Shown: positions 60,110 through 64,000 of the stretch, one piece after another
How positions within the stretch are numbered: position 1 is the first letter of the stretch
How the letters are laid out: each line of letters starts with the position of its first letter
Source of the DNA: CBDFGK01 sp965247075
GTDB taxonomy: Bacteria; Pseudomonadota; Gammaproteobacteria; Pseudomonadales; Halieaceae
Assembly: GCA_965247075.1 (NCBI GenBank)
Contig: CBDFGK010000002.1
Coordinates: forward strand, 1,302,001-1,366,000
Reading direction: 5' to 3'
Length of the DNA stretch: 64,000 nucleotides
Notes under the pieces: model-generated
Seen by the model: the letters and a program-made list of their open reading frames with translations, nothing else
Told to the model about the DNA's origin: nothing
Databases searched by the model: none
Translations under genes and position numbers: made by a program

Positions 60110-62514
60110 TGAAATTCTATAAAACCACGCTATCAGCAGTGATCGCCGCCAGCCTTTTTGGCAGCGACGCGGCCCTGGCACAGCAGGGTAGTTCAGGCTT
60201 CGTCCTGGAGGAAGTTGTAGTCACCGCCCGCAAACGGGAAGAAAACCTGCAGAGGACACCGCTGTCTATCGCCGCGTTCACTGCCAACGAGTTGTCCCAG
60301 CGCCAGATTCGCTCCACCGATCAGTTGGCGGATGTCACTCCCAACCTGACTTTTGACGCCTACGCGCCCTCTTCCGGCCAGAACGCCTCCTCGCAGATCT
60401 ATATTCGCGGCATCGGCCAGTCGGACTTTACTGCGGTAACCGATCCCGGCGTGGGTCTATATATTGACGGGGTCTATTTGGCCCGCTCTTTCGGGGGCAA
60501 TATGGACTTCCTGGATCTGGAGCGTATCGAGATCCTGCGCGGTCCCCAGGGCACCCTGTTCGGCCGCAACACCATTGGCGGCGCCATCGCCCTGCACACC
60601 AGGCGTCCCGATGATACCTTCGCCGGCAGCGTGGAGTTGGAGGTGGGCAGTGAGGATATGATTTACCTGACCGGCGATGTCAATATTCCGCTGGCCGAGG
60701 GTCTCTATTCCAAGTTCAGCGTGACCAAGCGCGATCGCGACGGTTATAACGACCGGGTTCAACTGGCGGAGCGGCAGGCGAGTGGCATCGCCGCCGCCAC
60801 CGACGGCGTCGACCTGGGTGACGATGATTCCCTCTCGGCGCGGGCGTCCTTTGTCTGGGAGGCCAGCGATGACCTTAACTTGTTCCTGTCGGCCGATTAC
60901 ACAGACGAGGACGAAAATGGCTCTCCCGCTACTTCCCTGGGTCTGAACGAACAGCAAACCTTCCCCTACCATGCCAATACCTTTGAAAACGGTCCCGCTT
61001 TCGGCGGCAACTGTCCGCTCTTTTTCCCACCCCCCACACTGCCATCGGGAGCGCGCGGCACCAACAACGATCCCAGGTGTCTGAACGACACCTGGCGTCG
61101 CGACGAGTTTGAAAACGAAGGCACAGGCGAAGTGAGCTCAGAATTGAAAATGTGGGGTGTCTCCCTGGAAGCCGGCTGGGTTGTCACCGACTGGATGTCG
61201 ATTAAATCCATCACCGCTTACCGCGATATTGATGCCTACTCGGCACGAGATGCAGACGGCACGCCCTACCGGGTTTTTCACACCCAGGACCCTTTCGAGC
61301 AGGACCAGTTCAGCCAGGAACTGCAGTTCAGCGGTGCTACCGACAACATGAAGTGGCTGGTGGGACTGTACTATTTTGAGGAGGAGGCCACCAACCCCAA
61401 CCCGGTACAGTTTCCCGAACCCACCATCGGCGCGTTGATTTCCGGCGGCGAAATGGACAACGACAACTTCGCGGTTTTCAGCCAGGTCACCTATGATTTG
61501 ACCGAGCAGTGGGCGCTGACCGCAGGACTTCGCTACACCGACGAAACCAAGCGTTTCTCGCCCTACTCCTGGGCGGATGGCGCCTACACACAGGGTGGTC
61601 CCGGCAGTCCCTTCGTGCGCTACTACGATTGCCCCACCGGCCAGGAACCGGGCTGTGATGGCGTCAACGGCAGATTGTTTACCGATGGCGACCGACTGAT
61701 ACCCGCAGGCGAATACAGCGAGGACTTCGATGACTGGACACCGATGGTCAACCTCGCCTACCAGGCCAACGATGATGTGATGCTGTACGCCTCCTACTCG
61801 GAAGGTTTCAAAAGCGGCGGCTTTGACCAGCGCTTCAACGTGGCATTTCCGGACGGGCCGACCTCTTTCGACCCCGAGACAGCCAGAACCTGTGAGTTAG
61901 GTATGAAGTCGGCCTGGCTGGACAATACCCTGCGTCTCAACCTGGCGGCATTCTTCACGGACTACGAAGATATCCAGATCATTGTGCGACAGGGTTTTGC
62001 GCCCATTACCTTCAACGCCGGGGAAGCCGAAATTTCAGGCTTCGAGCTCGAAACCGCCTGGATTCCGAGCTCCTCCTGGATTGTGCAGGCCGCCGTGGGA
62101 TATACCGATGCCAAGTACAGCGACCTCGATGACAGTGTGCAAACCGTGGGCATTACCGAAGACCACAGCCTGCCGCAAACTCCCGATTGGTCAGCCAACC
62201 TGGGGGTAGCCTACACCGGGCAGATTTCCACCTGGACCGTCACGCCCAGGGTTGACTGGGTCTATACCGATGAGGTCTACAACAACGCTGTCAATACACC
62301 GCAATTGCGGCAGGGCTCCTATGACATTATCAATGCCGCTATCACTCTACTGAGTGATGATGGTAGCTGGGAATTCATGTTGGCGGGACGCAATCTCAAC
62401 GATGAAACGATCCTGGTGGCCGGTAGCTCCGGCTACGCGACCGGCTCAGGCTACTCTACCGGCACCTATGCCCGTGCAAGAGAGTGGAGCTTCTCTGCCA
62501 AATACAGCTTCTGA
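60110..62514 (+). CDS. TonB-dependent outer membrane receptor of the ubiD locus
   Basis: An 801-residue receptor. The start ATG 60110 follows a GAGGGACG ribosome site and begins a clear signal peptide (MKFYKTTLSAVIAASLFG, cleavage after ALAQ). A TonB box-like VLEEVVVTARKREENLQ comes next, then the plug domain (ADVTPNLTFDA, SQIYIRGIGQSDF, RIEILRGPQGTLFGRNTIGG) and the barrel, ending REWSFSAKYSF with terminal Phe. It belongs to the broad group of receptors near FecA/FyuA-type and sphingomonad aromatic-uptake receptors. Being divergent from the ubiD operon and next to an AraC gene, it probably imports the operon's substrate. Confidence 0.93.
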
Positions 62515-62526
62515 GTTCATTGTAAG

Positions 62527-62561
62527 CACCCCAAGTGATTTCTCACTTGGGGTGTTTTTTT
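62527..62561 (+). terminator. Rho-independent terminator after the TonB receptor
   Basis: A perfect 12-bp stem CACCCCAAGTGA / TCACTTGGGGTG with a TTTC loop, followed by seven T. It starts 12 bp after the receptor stop and ends 14 bp before the AraC gene start. Confidence 0.95.
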
Positions 62562-62575
62562 GTACACTGGGCCGC

Positions 62576-63589
62576 ATGACGGATATCTTTACCTCGGCAC
62601 CCCTGCAACACTACCAGCTACATGCAAGCACCGATATCGACCTCGTACACAGGGCGGTGACGGAGATTTTGTGTCCCCATAAATTAGCTGTTTCCGGTGG
62701 TGACAAGCCGGAGCAGGAAGCCCTTATACACCACGCCCCCCTGCCCAATGGCGCCATCATCTACCTCGTGTACGGCACCGAACTCAGGGTGGATGTTTCC
62801 CAACTGGGCTTTTTCCTGCTTGAAATTCCGCTCTCCGGTGCCTCCACCACCTATTGTGGCAATGGGCAAGTATTGAGTGGGCCCGGGCAGGCGGTGGTGG
62901 CGGGTCCCTATCAGCAATTCGCCAGCGAATGGACTGTCGATTGCTCCAAGCTTCTGATCAAGCTGGAAAGCTCCGCGCTGGAAAGCTACCTGAGCACCTT
63001 GCTCGGCAGGCGACAGATCCGGGCCCTGGATTTTGATATGAGCATAGACTTGAACGCCGATTCTTCCGCCACACTGCTGCGCACCGTACAGTGGATTCTC
63101 GATGAGCTGGACCAAGTGGGTTCCCTGCTTAACACCGCCCCCCTGGCGGCGCAACAGTATCAGCGCATGCTGATGTGGACCTTACTGCACAGCCAACCCA
63201 ATAATTTCTCGGAGGAACTGGCCGCCAGGGAACTGCCACAGACTCCCCACTATATTCGCCAGACCGAGCAATTCATTCAGACACATTACGACGAGTCGAT
63301 TAGCCTGGAGCAACTGGTAGAGCAGGCCAACGTGAGTGAGCGAACCCTGTTGGAGGGCTTTAAGCGCTATCGCGATGTGTCGCCCATGAAGTTACTCAAA
63401 TTGACGCGCCTGGATTATGTACACCTGGCACTCAAGGAAGCCGACCCGGCCGGCAACAATGTCACGGACCTCGCCCTGGCCTGCGGCTTTTCCCAACTGG
63501 GAAAATTTTCCACCGAGTACAAGAAACGCTTCGGCGAGTCCCCCTCCGACACCCTAAAGGCCCTGAGCGCAGCGTCTCAGTCCGGATAG
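62576..63589 (+). CDS. AraC-family transcriptional regulator
   Basis: A 337-residue regulator. Residues about 20-210 form the AraC_binding_2-type ligand domain (GAIIYLVYGTELRVD, LSGPGQAVVAGPYQQF). Residues about 235-335 are the double helix-turn-helix: SLEQLVEQANVSERTLLEGF is the first and VTDLALACGFSQLGKFSTEY the second, followed by KKRFGESPSDTL. This group commonly activates aromatic-degradation genes. The ATG at 62576 lies after the terminator; a longer frame overlaps the receptor gene and is rejected. Its end overlaps the convergent MFS gene by 13 bp. Confidence 0.92.
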   Translation: MTDIFTSAPLQHYQLHASTDIDLVHRAVTEILCPHKLAVSGGDKPEQEALIHHAPLPNGAIIYLVYGTELRVDVSQLGFFLLEIPLSGASTTYCGNGQVLSGPGQAVVAGPYQQFASEWTVDCSKLLIKLESSALESYLSTLLGRRQIRALDFDMSIDLNADSSATLLRTVQWILDELDQVGSLLNTAPLAAQQYQRMLMWTLLHSQPNNFSEELAARELPQTPHYIRQTEQFIQTHYDESISLEQLVEQANVSERTLLEGFKRYRDVSPMKLLKLTRLDYVHLALKEADPAGNNVTDLALACGFSQLGKFSTEYKKRFGESPSDTLKALSAASQSG

Positions 63590-64000
63590 GGCGACAGCCT
63601 GGCAATCAACACCGCCCCCAACAGGACCAGCGCTACGACCCCCCACAGGGCGCCGATGTAATCGCCGTGGCTGTCGTAGTAATAGCCCATCAACGGTGCG
63701 GAAATCGCCGAGCCCAGTTGAAAGGCCCCAAACATAATCCCGTAGATCAGCCCAAAGGCTATCTGGCCGAAATAGCGTCCGACAATATAGGCGATTTCAG
63801 ATATCTCCGAGCCGGTGGCCAGTCCCACCAGTGCCGCCGCGACATAGGCCTGCCAGCCCACCGCACCCAGCGCCAACATCACGATGCCGCCCGCCAGGCC
63901 GAACACGATGAAGGCAGCGGTGATGTAAGGCGCAAAGAAATGGTCCATCAGGTAGCCGGCCAGCATACGTCCGAATATCAGTGCAAAGGCCAGGGTGGAC
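63577..64000 (-). CDS. MFS transporter, C-terminal part (5' end outside window)
   Basis: About 141 C-terminal residues, open to the window edge. Four to five membrane helices are visible (FIVFGLAGGIVMLALGAVGW, FGLIYGIMFGAFQLGSAISA, LWGVVALVLLGAVLIARL). GRYFGQIAFGLIYG and APLMGYYYDSHGDY are loops typical of MFS carriers of the oxalate/formate or monocarboxylate type. It is convergent with the AraC gene and is a second carrier for the same locus. Confidence 0.85.
   Translation of the reverse strand, partial: STLAFALIFGRMLAGYLMDHFFAPYITAAFIVFGLAGGIVMLALGAVGWQAYVAAALVGLATGSEISEIAYIVGRYFGQIAFGLIYGIMFGAFQLGSAISAPLMGYYYDSHGDYIGALWGVVALVLLGAVLIARLSPYPD

Noticed and set aside
62354..62575. N-terminal extension of the AraC regulator frame into the receptor gene
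   Set aside because: It would run through the receptor 3' end and the strong terminator hairpin; the ATG after the terminator gives a normal-length AraC protein.

Overview
The window is a chromosomal segment of a Gram-negative gammaproteobacterium. It carries a complete division and cell wall (dcw) cluster in the order mraZ-rsmH-ftsL-ftsI-murE-murF-mraY-murD-ftsW-murG-murC-ddlB-ftsQ-ftsA-ftsZ, preceded by dolP-diaA-yraN-lpoA / rsmI-rnpB. That upstream order is the one known from Pseudomonas. MurE has the DNPR motif expected for meso-diaminopimelate peptidoglycan. The two TonB-dependent receptors, the receptor remnant and the quinol-type NO reductase fit a marine, Cellvibrionales-like lineage, but that placement is inference.

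Layout. (1) 1-4.65 kb is a decayed accessory island: the 3' end of a DUF2779 gene, a WYL regulator and a PD-(D/E)XK nuclease form a tight operon. The nuclease is split by an ISL3 element, and remnants of an Nmad3-like gene and of a Fic-type winged-helix end follow. (2) 4.65-21.3 kb is the dcw operon on the minus strand, with a sigma70-type promoter and four phased MraZ boxes in front of mraZ. (3) 21.6-26.17 kb holds rnpB, rsmI and the divergent lpoA-yraN-diaA-dolP operon. (4) 26.17-48.6 kb is a dense nest of insertion sequences (two IS1182-like, ISL3, IS630, two IS21, two IS3, IS5, IS4, another ISL3, IS66, IS91). Inside it sits the remnant of a carbohydrate-uptake locus: a TonB receptor with two LacI-type operators and a truncated GH20-like hydrolase. 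(5) 48.6-51.5 kb has a TonB receptor remnant and an intact qNOR gene. (6) 51.6-64 kb is a catabolic gene cluster: UbiD decarboxylase, UbiX flavin prenyltransferase, a deleted 3-hydroxyacyl-CoA dehydrogenase, aldehyde dehydrogenase, a ThDP-dependent 2-oxo acid decarboxylase and an MFS carrier split by an ISNCY element. A divergent TonB receptor, an AraC regulator and the end of another MFS gene follow.

Most insertions can be read to the base because their target-site duplications survive. Joining the flanks restores single reading frames for the nuclease (340 aa), an IS1182-type transposase (502 aa) and the MFS carrier (444 aa). The two nearly identical ISL3 copies lie in opposite orientation around the dcw block. 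A 7.5-kb unit bounded by copies of a second ISL3 element has 8-bp duplications at its outer ends and looks like a composite transposon. The essential genes are untouched, while the accessory genes on both sides are interrupted, deleted or truncated.

No tRNA, rRNA or CRISPR array was seen. The least explained parts are the DUF2779-WYL-nuclease operon and the UbiD/UbiX/ThDP/ALDH cluster, whose substrate cannot be read from sequence.
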